In this document: positions 53,342 to 63,034 of the stretch, in pieces | How positions within the stretch are numbered: the stretch's first letter is position 1 | Layout: each line of letters opens with the position of its first letter | Origin: Ralstonia sp. TCR112 | Lineage (GTDB): Bacteria; Pseudomonadota; Gammaproteobacteria; Burkholderiales; Burkholderiaceae | Reading direction: 5' to 3' | DNA: 64,000 nt | NCBI RefSeq assembly: GCF_007997035.1 | Contig: NZ_VOSS01000096.1 | Coordinates: forward strand, 30,496-94,495 | Notes under the pieces: model-generated | What the model saw: only the letters and a program-made list of their open reading frames with translations | Database searches by the model: none | What the model was told of the DNA's origin: nothing | Made by a program: the position numbers and the translations under genes

Positions 53342-54952
53342 TCACGCCTCCTTCTTCAGTTGATCGGCGATCCGCAACGCCAGCGCCGCAATGGTCAGCG
53401 TCACGTTGACGGTGCCCACCGTCGGCATGGTCGAACTGCTGCTGATGAACAGGTTCGGGTGGTCAAACGTCCGGCAATCCTTGTCGACCACGGAATCTTT
53501 CGGATCGGCACCCATGATCGTTGCGCCGGTGATGTGATTGTTGGGCGCGAAGTCGTCGTGAAATTCGACATTGGTGCCGCCCATCACCTGCGCTGCCGTC
53601 GCATAGACCTCGCGTGTATGCACGGCGCTGCGTTTGACGTAGTCGTCGATGTGGTACGTGATCTCCGGGCGCGGAATGCCGATGGCGTCAACCTCCGTCG
53701 CGCTCGGCACGATGCGGTTTTCCGGCAGCGGCAGGATCTCGTGGAAACTGTCGAACTGCACATAGCGCGCGGCTTGGTCCCGGATGCGCGCATCCAGTTC
53801 TGCGGGCTTGATCAGCTTACCTTCCTTGAAGATGCGCTGCGTCTCCTGCTCGATGCGCGAGATGTTGGACAGGTGCAGCTTCTTGCCGGCCTGCGTGGCG
53901 CGGAACGGGCCGTCACGAAAGCCGATCAGCGAGGTCATTTCCTGCGGCCCGCGCCCCGGCCACAATTTACGGTCGGCGTAGAAGCTCACGCCGGTGCCCG
54001 GGTGGTCCATCAGGTTGCGCCCGACCATGTCCGAACTGTTGCCGACGCCCTTCGGAAAATCCTGGCTAGTCGACATCAGCATCAGCTTGGGCGTTTCGAT
54101 GCCGTTGGCGGCCAGCACGAACCACTTGCCTTCCACGCGGTGCTCGGCGCCTTTCGCGTCTTTGTAGCGCGCCGCCACGATGCGCTTGTTGGGGCCGACC
54201 TCGAGCTTGAAGACCACGGCGTTCTCGATCAGCCGCGCGCCGGCCTGCTCGGCTTTCTCCACGTGCACGATGCCGTTGTACATCGCACCGATCGGGCAGA
54301 TCGGCATGCAGTTGTTGTTGCCGCAGCAGGTCGGGCGGCCGTCGTACGGGCGGCTGTTGCGCGCCACCGGCTCGGTCACCACGTGGAAGCTCGCGTCGTG
54401 CGCGTTGAGTGCATCCTTGATCGTGCGCTCATTGAACGAGAGCGGAAGCGGCGCCATGGGATACGGCTGGCTGCGCGGCGAGCCGAGGTCTTCGTCGTTC
54501 GGGCCCCACACGCCCAGGGCCTCTTCAGCCAGGCCGTAATAGCGCTCAAGATCCTGATACTGGATCGGCCAGTCGCGCGCGATGCCGTACACGCTGCGCA
54601 GCTTGAAATCATTCGGCAAAAAGCGCCACGTCGATGCGGCCCAGTGCCAAGTCGTGCCGCCTACCGCGCGAATGTATTGCGAGTTGAACTGATGCTCGCC
54701 CTTGAGCACGAGGTAGTTGTTGGGCGGGCCATATTCCGGATGCGGCGCCCATGGCGTCGACGGATATGGCGCCATGAAATCCATCTTGTCGGCCTGGTTT
54801 CGAAAGCGCTCGACGATCTCCCAGCGCGGCAGGCGCGGGCCGGCTTCGAGCATCAGCACCGACTTGCCAGCGCGCGCAAGTTCGTACGCCACCAGCGCCC
54901 CGGCCACGCCGGAGCCCACGACCACGATATCGGCTTGTTGGGTATCGGCCAT
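53342..54952 (-). CDS. FAD glucose dehydrogenase, catalytic alpha subunit (GMC family)
   Basis: 536 residues from ATG 54952; a longer frame to 55099 lies inside the gamma gene. FAD-binding 'VVVGSGVAGA' (10-19), 'AVGGTTWHWAAS' and C-terminal 'NNHITGATIMGADP'. A Cys cluster 'TCCGNNNCMPICPIGAMYN' (Cys209, 210, 215, 219) matches the 3Fe-4S site of the B. cepacia glucose dehydrogenase alpha subunit. Oxidises glucose (or a related sugar) in the periplasm. Its ATG overlaps the gamma stop by one base (TGATG). The sugar is inferred from overall likeness and needs an assay. Confidence 0.88.
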   Translation of the reverse strand: MADTQQADIVVVGSGVAGALVAYELARAGKSVLMLEAGPRLPRWEIVERFRNQADKMDFMAPYPSTPWAPHPEYGPPNNYLVLKGEHQFNSQYIRAVGGTTWHWAASTWRFLPNDFKLRSVYGIARDWPIQYQDLERYYGLAEEALGVWGPNDEDLGSPRSQPYPMAPLPLSFNERTIKDALNAHDASFHVVTEPVARNSRPYDGRPTCCGNNNCMPICPIGAMYNGIVHVEKAEQAGARLIENAVVFKLEVGPNKRIVAARYKDAKGAEHRVEGKWFVLAANGIETPKLMLMSTSQDFPKGVGNSSDMVGRNLMDHPGTGVSFYADRKLWPGRGPQEMTSLIGFRDGPFRATQAGKKLHLSNISRIEQETQRIFKEGKLIKPAELDARIRDQAARYVQFDSFHEILPLPENRIVPSATEVDAIGIPRPEITYHIDDYVKRSAVHTREVYATAAQVMGGTNVEFHDDFAPNNHITGATIMGADPKDSVVDKDCRTFDHPNLFISSSSTMPTVGTVNVTLTIAALALRIADQLKKEA

Positions 54953-55437
54953 CAGGCTTGCCTCTCGACAGGGGGCTCGGCCCAGAAGCCGGGCTGGTTC
55001 GGGCAATACGTGCGGATGACAAGCGTGTCGGAGACCACGCCGTACATCAGCGCCTGCTCGTACGTGACGACATTGCCGTCGACCACACCCAGGTACCACG
55101 CTTCCAGAATCTGCAGCGCCGTCTTCTGCTGTGCGTCGGACAGCGAGCCGGCCGCCAATGCCTGCGCAAGCGGCCGCAATTGCGAGGCAAAGTCGGCGCT
55201 GGATTTGCCCAGTGCCGCCAGCAACCGCGTGCCGACGCCGCGATCGAGCGCCGGCCGTGCCGTCAGCGCCTGTGACAACGCCATGAATGCATCGAGCGAT
55301 TCAGTGGGCGCCTGGGCCACCGCGCGCAGCACCTGCGAGCCCGCCAGCCCGGCCGCAGCCAGCGCCAACGCGCCCTGCAGCCACTGGCGACGCGTCAGGC
55401 CGGCGGTGGTGTCGGGAAAATGGGAACGGGGGACCAT
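54952..55437 (-). CDS. FAD glucose dehydrogenase small (gamma) subunit, Tat signal
   Basis: 161 residues. Twin-arginine signal '[20 protein letters not shown]' (14-33) at the N terminus, then the small sugar-dehydrogenase/gluconate-dehydrogenase gamma domain ('[19 protein letters not shown]', '[16 protein letters not shown]'). In Burkholderia this hitch-hiker subunit carries the folded FAD alpha subunit across the membrane. First gene of gamma-alpha-beta. Confidence 0.88.
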   Translation of the reverse strand: MVPRSHFPDTTAGLTRRQWLQGALALAAAGLAGSQVLRAVAQAPTESLDAFMALSQALTARPALDRGVGTRLLAALGKSSADFASQLRPLAQALAAGSLSDAQQKTALQILEAWYLGVVDGNVVTYEQALMYGVVSDTLVIRTYCPNQPGFWAEPPVERQA

Positions 55438-55643
55438 TTCGACATCCTGTTGAAATTTTTGTGAGGAAGGGGGGAGGCGCCGCCAGCCTGACGCCCTTGA
55501 CTAGCCAATATAGGCGGCGCACGACAGATCGCCAGCACCCCGCCTCAAGCGCAAACCGTGCCAGCCCCCTTTGCGCGCAAGCAAATAACGGCGGGCGGTG
55601 TTTGTCTATACTCGGCCCGTTCGCACGCCGCATCGCCACGCTC

Positions 55644-56282
55644 ATGACCTCCATTGCCGATATCCGCACCGATTACGCCCGCGCTTCGCTCGACCTCGCC
55701 GACGTCGACGCCAACCCCCTGCGCCAGTTCCGCCGCTGGTTCGACGAGGCCCTGAAGGCAGAGGTGGCCGAAGTCAACGCCATGACGCTCGCCACCGTCG
55801 ACCTGCATGGCCAGCCCTCGGCCCGCATCGTTCTGCTCAAGAACCTGGACGAACGCGGCTTCACCTTCTTCACGAACTACGCCAGCCACAAGGGCGAAGA
55901 ACTGGCCGCCAACCCCCGCGCGGCGCTGCTGTTTCACTGGATCGGGCTGGAGCGGCAAGTGCGCGTCCAGGGCATCGTCGAAAAAGTGAGCGACGCAGAG
56001 AGCGACGCCTATTACCACTCGCGCCCGCTGGGCTCCCGCCTGGGGGCGTGGGCATCGGAACAAAGCAGCGAAGTGCCCGACCGCGCCACGCTGGAGGCCC
56101 GCGAAGCCGAATATCGCCAGCGCTTTGGCGACGCTCCGCCGCGCCCGCCCCACTGGGGCGGCTACCGTCTGCTGCCCGAGCGGCTGGAATTCTGGCAAGG
56201 CCGCCCCTCGCGCCTGCACGACCGGCTGGAGTACCGGAAACAGGCTGACGGCAGCTGGACGATCGTCCGACTCGCCCCGTAG
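55644..56282 (+). CDS. pdxH: Pyridoxamine 5'-phosphate oxidase
   Basis: 212 residues from ATG 55644. '[19 protein letters not shown]', '[20 protein letters not shown]', '[14 protein letters not shown]' and C-terminal '[11 protein letters not shown]' are family blocks that bind FMN and PLP. Makes PLP from PNP/PMP. Confidence 0.95.
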   Translation: MTSIADIRTDYARASLDLADVDANPLRQFRRWFDEALKAEVAEVNAMTLATVDLHGQPSARIVLLKNLDERGFTFFTNYASHKGEELAANPRAALLFHWIGLERQVRVQGIVEKVSDAESDAYYHSRPLGSRLGAWASEQSSEVPDRATLEAREAEYRQRFGDAPPRPPHWGGYRLLPERLEFWQGRPSRLHDRLEYRKQADGSWTIVRLAP

Positions 56283-56417
56283 AGGGCGGATGCGCAATAC
56301 GTTATTGCGCATCGCGTCATGCCGGCACGGCGCTTGCTGCCAAAGGATCGGCCCGGCACGCGCCCCCTAAGACCCGCACAGCACAATGGGAAAGTTTGTC
56401 GTAAGCTAATGTGATCC

Positions 56418-56453
56418 GTTCGGGCCGCAATCCGATGGCCGTCCCGAACTTTT
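56418..56453 (+). terminator. Hairpin with T-run in front of cfa
   Basis: GTTCGGG (56418-56424) pairs with CCCGAAC (56443-56449) and is followed by TTTT; inner GGCC/GGCC can extend it. It ends 22 bases before the cfa ATG, so it is either the pdxH terminator or an attenuator in the cfa leader. Confidence 0.45.
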
Positions 56454-56474
56454 GCTGATCAGGGAGGCGTCGAC

Positions 56475-57695
56475 ATGTTTTTCCAACAGGCGATTGACCG
56501 CAAACTCGAGCAGTGGATCCACGACATCCGCGAGTCTGCCAACCTTCCTGTACGCCTGCGGTTATGGAACGGTGACCAATACGAACTGGGCCGTTTCGAG
56601 CAGCCCCGCGTCACGCTCACCGTGCGCGAAGCGAGCGCCCTGCCGCTGCTGCTTTCCCCGACCCTCAACAATCTCGGCGAAGCCTACGTTCAGGAGAAGA
56701 TCGACCTGGACGGCAAGCTGGCCGACATCATCAACGTGGGCTACAGCCTCGCTTCTGCTGCTGCGGTCAGCAGCGGCAATGCGCTGGCCCGCGTGGTGCG
56801 CCACTTTGCCCACACCAAGGAAGGCGACAAGGAATCGATCCAGTACCACTACGACGTTTCCAACGACTTCTACAAGCTGTGGCTGGACCAGAACATGGTC
56901 TACTCCTGCGCCTACTTCGAAAACGGCGATGAAACGCTCGACGAGGCGCAGCTCAAGAAGATCGACCACATTCTCACGAAGATCCGCCTGCAGCCCGGGC
57001 AAACGCTGCTCGATATCGGTTGCGGCTGGGGCGCGCTGGTGCTGCGCGCCGCGCAAAAGTACGGCGCGCGCTGCCTGGGCGTGACGCTGTCGCAAAACCA
57101 ATACGACCTCGCCACCGAACGCGTGCGTGCGGCCGGCCTGCAAGACCAGATCGAAATCCGTATCCAGGACTACCGCGACCTCACCGGCAAGTTCGATCGC
57201 ATCACGAGCGTCGGCATGTTCGAGCACGTCGGTCGCAAGAACCTGCCGGGGTATTTCCGCCGCATGCACGACCTGCTGGCCGACGACGGCATCGCCATGA
57301 ACCACGGCATTACGTCGTCCGATCCGGCCGGCGGCGAAAGCTCGATGGGCGGCGGCGATTTCATCGACCGCTACGTCTTTCCGCAAGGCGAGCTGCCGCA
57401 CATCTCGCTGGCACTGAGCGCCGCGCAGGTTGGCGGCCTGGAAGCGCTTGACGTCGAAAGCCTGCGCCGCCACTATGCGCGCACGCTTGAGCACTGGGCC
57501 GAGCGTTTCGAGACCAACGGCGATACCATCCGCGCGATGGTGGGCGAGAAGAAATACCGCATCTGGCGCGTCTACCTGGCCGGCTGCGCACACGCTTTCG
57601 ACGCCGACGAAATCTCCATCTTCCAGACCGTGCTGCAGAAGGCCGGCAAGTCGGCGACGTCGATCCCGTGGTCGCGCCGCTATATCTACGCGTAA
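56475..57695 (+). CDS. cfa: Cyclopropane-fatty-acyl-phospholipid synthase
   Basis: 406 residues. SAM motif I 'LLDIGCGWGALVLRAA', 'SIQYHYDVSNDFYKLWLDQN', 'MVYSCAYFENGDETLDEAQ' and 'SVGMFEHVGRKNL' match Cfa-type synthases. Transfers a methylene from SAM to unsaturated acyl chains of phospholipids, which helps acid and stationary-phase tolerance. An AGGGAGG site lies before the ATG. Confidence 0.93.
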   Translation: MFFQQAIDRKLEQWIHDIRESANLPVRLRLWNGDQYELGRFEQPRVTLTVREASALPLLLSPTLNNLGEAYVQEKIDLDGKLADIINVGYSLASAAAVSSGNALARVVRHFAHTKEGDKESIQYHYDVSNDFYKLWLDQNMVYSCAYFENGDETLDEAQLKKIDHILTKIRLQPGQTLLDIGCGWGALVLRAAQKYGARCLGVTLSQNQYDLATERVRAAGLQDQIEIRIQDYRDLTGKFDRITSVGMFEHVGRKNLPGYFRRMHDLLADDGIAMNHGITSSDPAGGESSMGGGDFIDRYVFPQGELPHISLALSAAQVGGLEALDVESLRRHYARTLEHWAERFETNGDTIRAMVGEKKYRIWRVYLAGCAHAFDADEISIFQTVLQKAGKSATSIPWSRRYIYA

Positions 57696-57699
57696 CCAT

Positions 57700-58785
57700 T
57701 TGACCGCCAGTTTCCCCATCGACGATCTGTTCGGCGCGCCGCCCGCCCCAAGCGACAACGCGGCCGCCGAACCCGGCACCTCCGCTCCGAAACCCAAACG
57801 CTCGCCCGCCCGACAGGGCGTGCAGCCGGCCGTGATTGCGCCCGATGTGGCGGCACTCGCGCAGCGGTTGCCGCGCGCCCTGCGCATCGGCACTTCGTCG
57901 TGGTCGTATCCGGGGTGGGACGGGCTCGTGTATGCGGGCGAGTACTCCGATTCGATGCTCGCGCGCAAAGGCCTGGCGGCGTATGCCCAGCACCCGCTGC
58001 TGCGCACGGTCAGCATCGATCGCGGTTTCTATTCGCCGATCCCACTGGCGGACTACGTCGCCTATGCGGCCAGCGTGCCGGAAGACTTCCGCTTTGCGGT
58101 CAAGGCGATCTCGGCGGTATGCGACGCGTGGATTCGGGAATCGGACGGGCGCGGCCGCATGGCCAATCCCGCCTTCCTGAATGCTGAATTTGCGATTCGC
58201 GATTTTGTCGAGCCGGCGACTCGGGGGCTGGGAACGCGGTGCGGGCCGCTGGTGTTTCAACTCTCGCCACTGGGCGCGCTGGCCGAAGATGCGGCTGGCT
58301 TTGTGGAACGGCTTGAGGCGTTCCTGGCCGCGTTGCCGCCACTCGATCCGCAACGCAATCCCGACGCCGTCTACACGGTGGAATTGCGCGACGCCACGCT
58401 GCTCACGCCGCGCTTCATCAAGATGCTGCGCGCCGCAGGCGTGCGTTATTGCGTCGGCCTGCATGAGCGGATGCCGGCCGTGGACCGGCAAGCCGCGGCC
58501 GTTGCGTTGCTGGATGAAGGCGCGGGCGGCCCGCTGGTGGTGCGCTGGAACCTCAACAGCCGCTATCGCTACGCGCAGGCCGAAGCGGCGTACAAACCGT
58601 TCAACAAGCTCGTCGATGAAGACCCGTTCTCGCGCGAGACGCTGGCCGACATGGCCGTCGCCGCGCTGGCAGCCGGGCGCAAGGTGACGATCCTGGTGAG
58701 CAACAAGGCGGAAGGATCGTCCCCGCTGTCGTGCATCAAGCTGGCCGAGGCCATTGCCGCGCGCCTGCCGGCGGACGCAGCATAG
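57700..58785 (+). CDS. DUF72 domain protein
   Basis: 361 residues from TTG 57700, five bases after the cfa stop. No ribosome site is seen, so the start is uncertain; an N-terminal Pro/Ala-rich stretch (about 10-50) precedes the DUF72 TIM-barrel-like domain ('RIGTSSWSYPGWDG', 'TVSIDRGFYSPIP', 'DFRFAVKAISAVC'). Function unknown. Confidence 0.75.
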   Translation: MTASFPIDDLFGAPPAPSDNAAAEPGTSAPKPKRSPARQGVQPAVIAPDVAALAQRLPRALRIGTSSWSYPGWDGLVYAGEYSDSMLARKGLAAYAQHPLLRTVSIDRGFYSPIPLADYVAYAASVPEDFRFAVKAISAVCDAWIRESDGRGRMANPAFLNAEFAIRDFVEPATRGLGTRCGPLVFQLSPLGALAEDAAGFVERLEAFLAALPPLDPQRNPDAVYTVELRDATLLTPRFIKMLRAAGVRYCVGLHERMPAVDRQAAAVALLDEGAGGPLVVRWNLNSRYRYAQAEAAYKPFNKLVDEDPFSRETLADMAVAALAAGRKVTILVSNKAEGSSPLSCIKLAEAIAARLPADAA

Positions 58786-58800
58786 CCCCAGCGCACTCTC

Positions 58801-59361
58801 CTAGCCCTGCAAGCGGTGCGCGAACTGCTTGCGGAACTTCGCCACCTTGGGCGAGATGACGAACGCGCAATAGCCCTGGGCCGGGTGATCGCGGAAGTAG
58901 TTCTGGTGCTCGTCCTCGGCGCGCCAGAACGTCACCTTGCCGTCAGCGGCATCCACCAGCTCCGTCACGATGGGCGCTTCAAAAATGTCGCTGGCGCCCA
59001 GTTCGGCAATGGCCGTGCGCGCCGTCGCCAACTGCTCGGGCGTTTGCGCAAAGATGGCCGAGCGGTATTGCGGGCCGACATCGTTGCCCTGGCGATCGAC
59101 GGTGGTCGGGTCGTGAATGGCGAAGAAGATGTCCAGAATCTCGCGATACGGAATCACGGCCGGGTCGAATTTCACCGCCACGACTTCAGCGTGACCGGTA
59201 TTGCCGTTGCAAACGGCGCGGTAACTCGGGCGATCGACATGGCCGCCGGCATAGCCGGACACCACGCTCTGCACGCCTTGCACCTGCTGGAAGACGGCCT
59301 CCAGGCACCAGAAGCAGCCTCCGCCCAGGACGGCGGTTTCAAGGGCGCGTTGTTCAGTCAT
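58801..59361 (-). CDS. msrA: Peptide-methionine (S)-S-oxide reductase
   Basis: 186 residues from ATG 59361, AGGAGA site. 'GGGCFWCLEAVFQQVQGV' has the catalytic Cys in GCFWC; 'DHPAQGYCAFVI' carries the resolving region. Repairs methionine sulfoxide with thioredoxin as reductant. Confidence 0.95.
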   Translation of the reverse strand: MTEQRALETAVLGGGCFWCLEAVFQQVQGVQSVVSGYAGGHVDRPSYRAVCNGNTGHAEVVAVKFDPAVIPYREILDIFFAIHDPTTVDRQGNDVGPQYRSAIFAQTPEQLATARTAIAELGASDIFEAPIVTELVDAADGKVTFWRAEDEHQNYFRDHPAQGYCAFVISPKVAKFRKQFAHRLQG

Positions 59362-59518
59362 TCGGATTCTCCTGCAATTGATTGGGCTGCCATTGGTCGG
59401 CCGAAGACACCCATCCTGACACAGGCGCCACCAAGTGGCTGCAGAATCACGCAAAGCCCTACCCCGGCGCGGCCTATCAGGCGTCCGTTACAATTGCGCA
59501 TTACTTTCGGTAGTTTTC

Positions 59519-60121
59519 ATGGACCAACACGGAGCCATTCCCATGGATGCGCGCGCCCCGGAATCTCCGGCGCGCGAGGCGTCGGCACATCGACGCCCAC
59601 ATGGCCGCGCCACCCCGCCCGATTTCGACGCCGCGCATTTCCGGCACGCGCTGTCCCAGTTTGCCACTGGCGTGACGGTGGTCACCACACGCTCCGAAGG
59701 CCGGCCGGGTACACCGGCGTTCGTCGGGGTGACGGCCAGCTCGTTCAATTCGGTGTCGCTGGATCCGCCCCTGGTGCTGTGGAGCCTGGGCACGCAAGCG
59801 AATTCATTTCCGCTGTTCCACGCCGGCTCGCACTACGTCATCAATATCCTGGCCGCCGAGCAGCTGGACCTGTGCAAGCGCTTCGCCACCCTCAAGGGCG
59901 ACCGCTTTGCCAATATCGACTACCGCCTGAGCCCCACTGGCCTGCCGATCCTCGCGCAATCATTGGCCTGGTTCGAGTGCCACAACCGCAGCCGATATGA
60001 CGAGGGCGATCACGTCATCTTCGTCGGTGAAGTCGAGCGCTGCGGCGTGATCGACGCGGATGGCGCGCCGCTGGTCTTCCATCGCGGTGCGTTCTCGTCG
60101 CTCACGCACATCGGCGACTGA
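59519..60121 (+). CDS. Flavin reductase-like domain protein
   Basis: 200 residues from ATG 59519; an ATG at 59543 is also possible. The flavin reductase domain begins at about residue 40 ('FRHALSQFATGVTVVTTRSE', 'GVTASSFNSVSLDPPLVLWS', 'FVGEVERCG'). Reduces FMN/FAD for a monooxygenase or works alone; no oxygenase adjoins. It shows no signal peptide. Confidence 0.88.
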   Translation: MDQHGAIPMDARAPESPAREASAHRRPHGRATPPDFDAAHFRHALSQFATGVTVVTTRSEGRPGTPAFVGVTASSFNSVSLDPPLVLWSLGTQANSFPLFHAGSHYVINILAAEQLDLCKRFATLKGDRFANIDYRLSPTGLPILAQSLAWFECHNRSRYDEGDHVIFVGEVERCGVIDADGAPLVFHRGAFSSLTHIGD

Positions 60122-60133
60122 CAGTCGGCCATC

Positions 60134-60340
60134 TCACGCGGCCGCGCCGGGCTTCTGCGGTGCTTCCGCGTCGATCCCCCAATCCCCGAATTCATACCAG
60201 TCGTCACCGAGCAGCTCGGCGGGGTGCTGCGTGCGGCCCGAGCCGTTGCCGCAGCCCAGGGCGTCGGTAGAGCAATACTTGTCGCAGCCCCAGCAGATGC
60301 GCTCGGGGTGCACAGGATGCAGCGGAAACTTCTTGGCCAT
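60134..60340 (-). CDS. DUF3079 family small protein
   Basis: 68 residues from ATG 60340. 'HPVHPERICWGCDKYCS' has a Cys cluster (WGCDKYC) and 'DDWYEFGDWG' is typical. Possibly metal-binding; function unknown. Confidence 0.75.
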   Translation of the reverse strand: MAKKFPLHPVHPERICWGCDKYCSTDALGCGNGSGRTQHPAELLGDDWYEFGDWGIDAEAPQKPGAAA

Positions 60341-60428
60341 GGCCCGCTCCGGTCGACAACATGGGGCCACTATCCGCGCATGCTTTCTGTAGGGAATTGA
60401 TTCTCGTCAGAAAGTCCGGCGCTATTTT

Positions 60429-60956
60429 CTACTTTGCTTTCGCACGCTTGCCGGTCGCCGCGCCTTCGAGCGGGCGCACGCCACGCGCTTCCATCAGCAG
60501 CGCCAAGCCGCCGTCGCGGTCCTTGATGGTGCGCAGGACGATATTCGAGCGGATATCCATCACGCCGGGCGTCTTGTACAGCCGCTCGATGATGAATTCG
60601 GAGTAGTGCTGAAGGTTGGGCGCCTGCACGCGCAGGATGTAGTTGCAATCCCCGGTGATGATGTAGGCGGACACGATCTCCGGCCAACTCTGCACGGCAG
60701 CCATGAACGTCTCGTGCCAACCCGTCACGTCTTGGCGCATCGACACCTGCACGATCGCTTCCAGCTCCAGCCCGAGCGCCGCCCGGCCCAGTTGCGCCCG
60801 ATACCCCGTGATGGCCCCGCCCTCCTCGAGCATCCGCACACGCCGCAGGCAGGCCGACGGCGATAGCGCCACGCGCTCGGCCAAATCCTGGTTGCTGATT
60901 CGGCCGTCTTCCTGCAAAACCTGGAGAATGCGCAGATCGGTGGTATCGAGTTGCAT
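60429..60956 (-). CDS. kynR: Lrp/AsnC-family regulator, probable KynR
   Basis: 175 residues. N-terminal helix-turn-helix ('DLRILQVLQEDGRISNQDLA', 'LSPSACLRRVRMLEE') and C-terminal RAM domain ('VSAYIITGDCNYILRVQAPN'). Divergent from kynB with 147 bases between. In Pseudomonas aeruginosa the divergent Lrp-type KynR activates kyn genes with kynurenine; position here supports the same. Confidence 0.85.
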   Translation of the reverse strand: MQLDTTDLRILQVLQEDGRISNQDLAERVALSPSACLRRVRMLEEGGAITGYRAQLGRAALGLELEAIVQVSMRQDVTGWHETFMAAVQSWPEIVSAYIITGDCNYILRVQAPNLQHYSEFIIERLYKTPGVMDIRSNIVLRTIKDRDGGLALLMEARGVRPLEGAATGKRAKAK

Positions 60957-61103
60957 CTGTCGTTGTTCTTTGCGTGATTTCTTTGATACGTCGCATTTTA
61001 TTCGAATTCATTTAGATAGCGCGCACGATTATGCAAACCCATTGCGCGTGGTTTTCCCTATCATTTCGGCACGGATTCACCGAATTTCTGCCCTGGAGCC
61101 GCC
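60957..61103. promoter_or_regulatory. kynR-kynB divergent control region
   Basis: 147 bases with an AT-rich palindrome-like run TTATTCGAATTCATTTA (about 60998-61014), fitting an Lrp-type site, followed by AT-rich stretches. No promoter can be named safely. Confidence 0.35.
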
Positions 61104-61733
61104 TTGGAACGCACTTTGTGGGATATCAGCCCCGCCCTTTCGCCTGCCACACCGACGTGGCCGGGCGACACGCCGTTTTCGCAGGAAATTGCGTGGAAGC
61201 TCGAAGGTGACTGCCCGGTCAACGTCGGGCGCATCACGCTCTCGCCGCACACGGGGGCCCATGCCGATGCGCCGCTGCACTACCGCGCCGACGGCGCTGC
61301 CATCGGCCAGGTCTCGCTGGACGCCTACCTGGGCCCGTGCCGTGTCATCCACTGCATAGGTGTAGCGCGCGTCGAACCGGAACACGTGCGCGATGCATTG
61401 ACCAACGCACCGCCGCGCGTGTTGCTGCGCACGTACGCACAAATGCCGCAGACCGCATGGGACGACGACTTTGCCGCCGTCGCTCCCGAGACGATCGCGT
61501 TGCTGGCCGCGCACGGCGTCAAGCTCATCGGCGTCGACACCGCCTCGCTCGACCCGCAGACCTCCAAGACCATGGACGCGCACCACGCCGTGGGCGAACA
61601 CGGCCTCGCCATCCTCGAAGGGCTCGTGCTCGACGACGTGCCCGCCGGCGATTACGAATTGATCGCGCTGCCACTCAAGTTCGCCACCCTCGATGCGAGC
61701 CCCGTGCGCGCCGTGCTGCGCAGCCTCCCCTGA
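61104..61733 (+). CDS. kynB: Kynurenine formamidase (cyclase-type)
   Basis: 209 residues, TTG start preceded by GGAG. The metal motif 'HTGAHADAP' (His49, His53, Asp55) is diagnostic of KynB. Hydrolyses N-formylkynurenine to kynurenine. First gene of kynB-kynU-kynA. Confidence 0.95.
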   Translation: MERTLWDISPALSPATPTWPGDTPFSQEIAWKLEGDCPVNVGRITLSPHTGAHADAPLHYRADGAAIGQVSLDAYLGPCRVIHCIGVARVEPEHVRDALTNAPPRVLLRTYAQMPQTAWDDDFAAVAPETIALLAAHGVKLIGVDTASLDPQTSKTMDAHHAVGEHGLAILEGLVLDDVPAGDYELIALPLKFATLDASPVRAVLRSLP

Positions 61734-61779
61734 TCGACACAAACGACAGAACACCCACCCTTTTTCACCCGGCATTCAC

Positions 61780-63033
61780 ATGACCATCACCCGCAACTCC
61801 TGCCTCGAACGCGACGCGACCGATCCGATCGCTCCGCTGCGCGACGCCTTTGCGCTGCCCGACGGCGTGATTTATCTCGACGGCAACTCGCTGGGCGCCC
61901 GTCCGAAAGCCGCGCTCGCCCGGGCGCAGGAAGTCGTCGCCGACGAATGGGGCGATGGCCTGATCCGCAGCTGGAACCAGGCTGGCTGGTTCGAGCTGCC
62001 GCGCCGTCTGGGCAACAAGCTTGCCCCGCTGATTGGTGCACGCGAAGACGAAGTCGTCGTCACCGACACCACGTCGATCAATCTCTTCAAGGTGCTGGCC
62101 GCGGCGATTCGCGTGCAGCGTGAAGACGCGCCCGCCCGCAAGATCATCGTGTCGGAAACGCATAACTTTCCGACCGATCTGTACATCGCTGAAGGACTGG
62201 CCGACCTGCTGCGCGACGGCTACAAACTGCGCCTGATTGACTCGCCGGAAGAACTGGAAGGCGCGCTGGGCGACGACGTCGCCGTCACGATGCTGACGCA
62301 CGTGAACTACAAGAGCGGGCACATGTACGACATGGCCGCCGTCTCGGCGCTGGCGCACAAGCACGGAGCGCTGGCCATCTGGGATCTGGCACATTCGGCC
62401 GGCGCCGTGCCCGTCGACCTGCACGCTGGCGGCGCGGATTACGCCATCGGCTGCACCTACAAATACCTGAACGGCGGTCCGGGCTCGCCGGCCTTCGTGT
62501 GGGTGGCGCCCGCGCTTCGCGAGCGCTTCTGGCAGCCGCTGTCGGGCTGGTGGGGCCACGCGCGGCCGTTCGCGATGGAGTCGCGCTACGACGCCGACGC
62601 CGGCATCGGCCGCTTCCTGTGCGGCACGCAGCCGATCACGTCGATGGCAATGGTGGAATGCGGGCTCGACATCTTCGCGCAGACGTCGATGGCTGCGCTG
62701 CGTGCCAAGTCGCTCGCGCTCACCGACCTCTTCATCACGCTGGTGGAAACGCGCTGTGCAGGCTTTCCGCTCACGCTCGTCACGCCGCGCGACCACGCCA
62801 TCCGCGGCAGCCACGTCAGCTACGAACACCCCAACGGCTATGCGGTGGTGCAGGCACTGATTGCGCGCGGCGTGATTGGCGACTACCGCGAGCCGCGCAT
62901 CATGCGCTTCGGCTTCACGCCGCTCTACACGAGCTTTGCCGATGTGTGGGATGCCGTGGAAATTCTGCGCGATGTGCTGGAAACCGGCGCATGGCAATCG
63001 GCCCAATTCAACGAACGTACGCTGGTGACCTGA
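61780..63033 (+). CDS. kynU: Kynureninase
   Basis: 417 residues. PLP Lys228 in '[13 protein letters not shown]'; '[14 protein letters not shown]' and '[15 protein letters not shown]' are conserved. Cleaves kynurenine to anthranilate and alanine. Starts 46 bases after kynB. Confidence 0.96.
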   Translation: MTITRNSCLERDATDPIAPLRDAFALPDGVIYLDGNSLGARPKAALARAQEVVADEWGDGLIRSWNQAGWFELPRRLGNKLAPLIGAREDEVVVTDTTSINLFKVLAAAIRVQREDAPARKIIVSETHNFPTDLYIAEGLADLLRDGYKLRLIDSPEELEGALGDDVAVTMLTHVNYKSGHMYDMAAVSALAHKHGALAIWDLAHSAGAVPVDLHAGGADYAIGCTYKYLNGGPGSPAFVWVAPALRERFWQPLSGWWGHARPFAMESRYDADAGIGRFLCGTQPITSMAMVECGLDIFAQTSMAALRAKSLALTDLFITLVETRCAGFPLTLVTPRDHAIRGSHVSYEHPNGYAVVQALIARGVIGDYREPRIMRFGFTPLYTSFADVWDAVEILRDVLETGAWQSAQFNERTLVT

Positions 63034-63034
63034 G

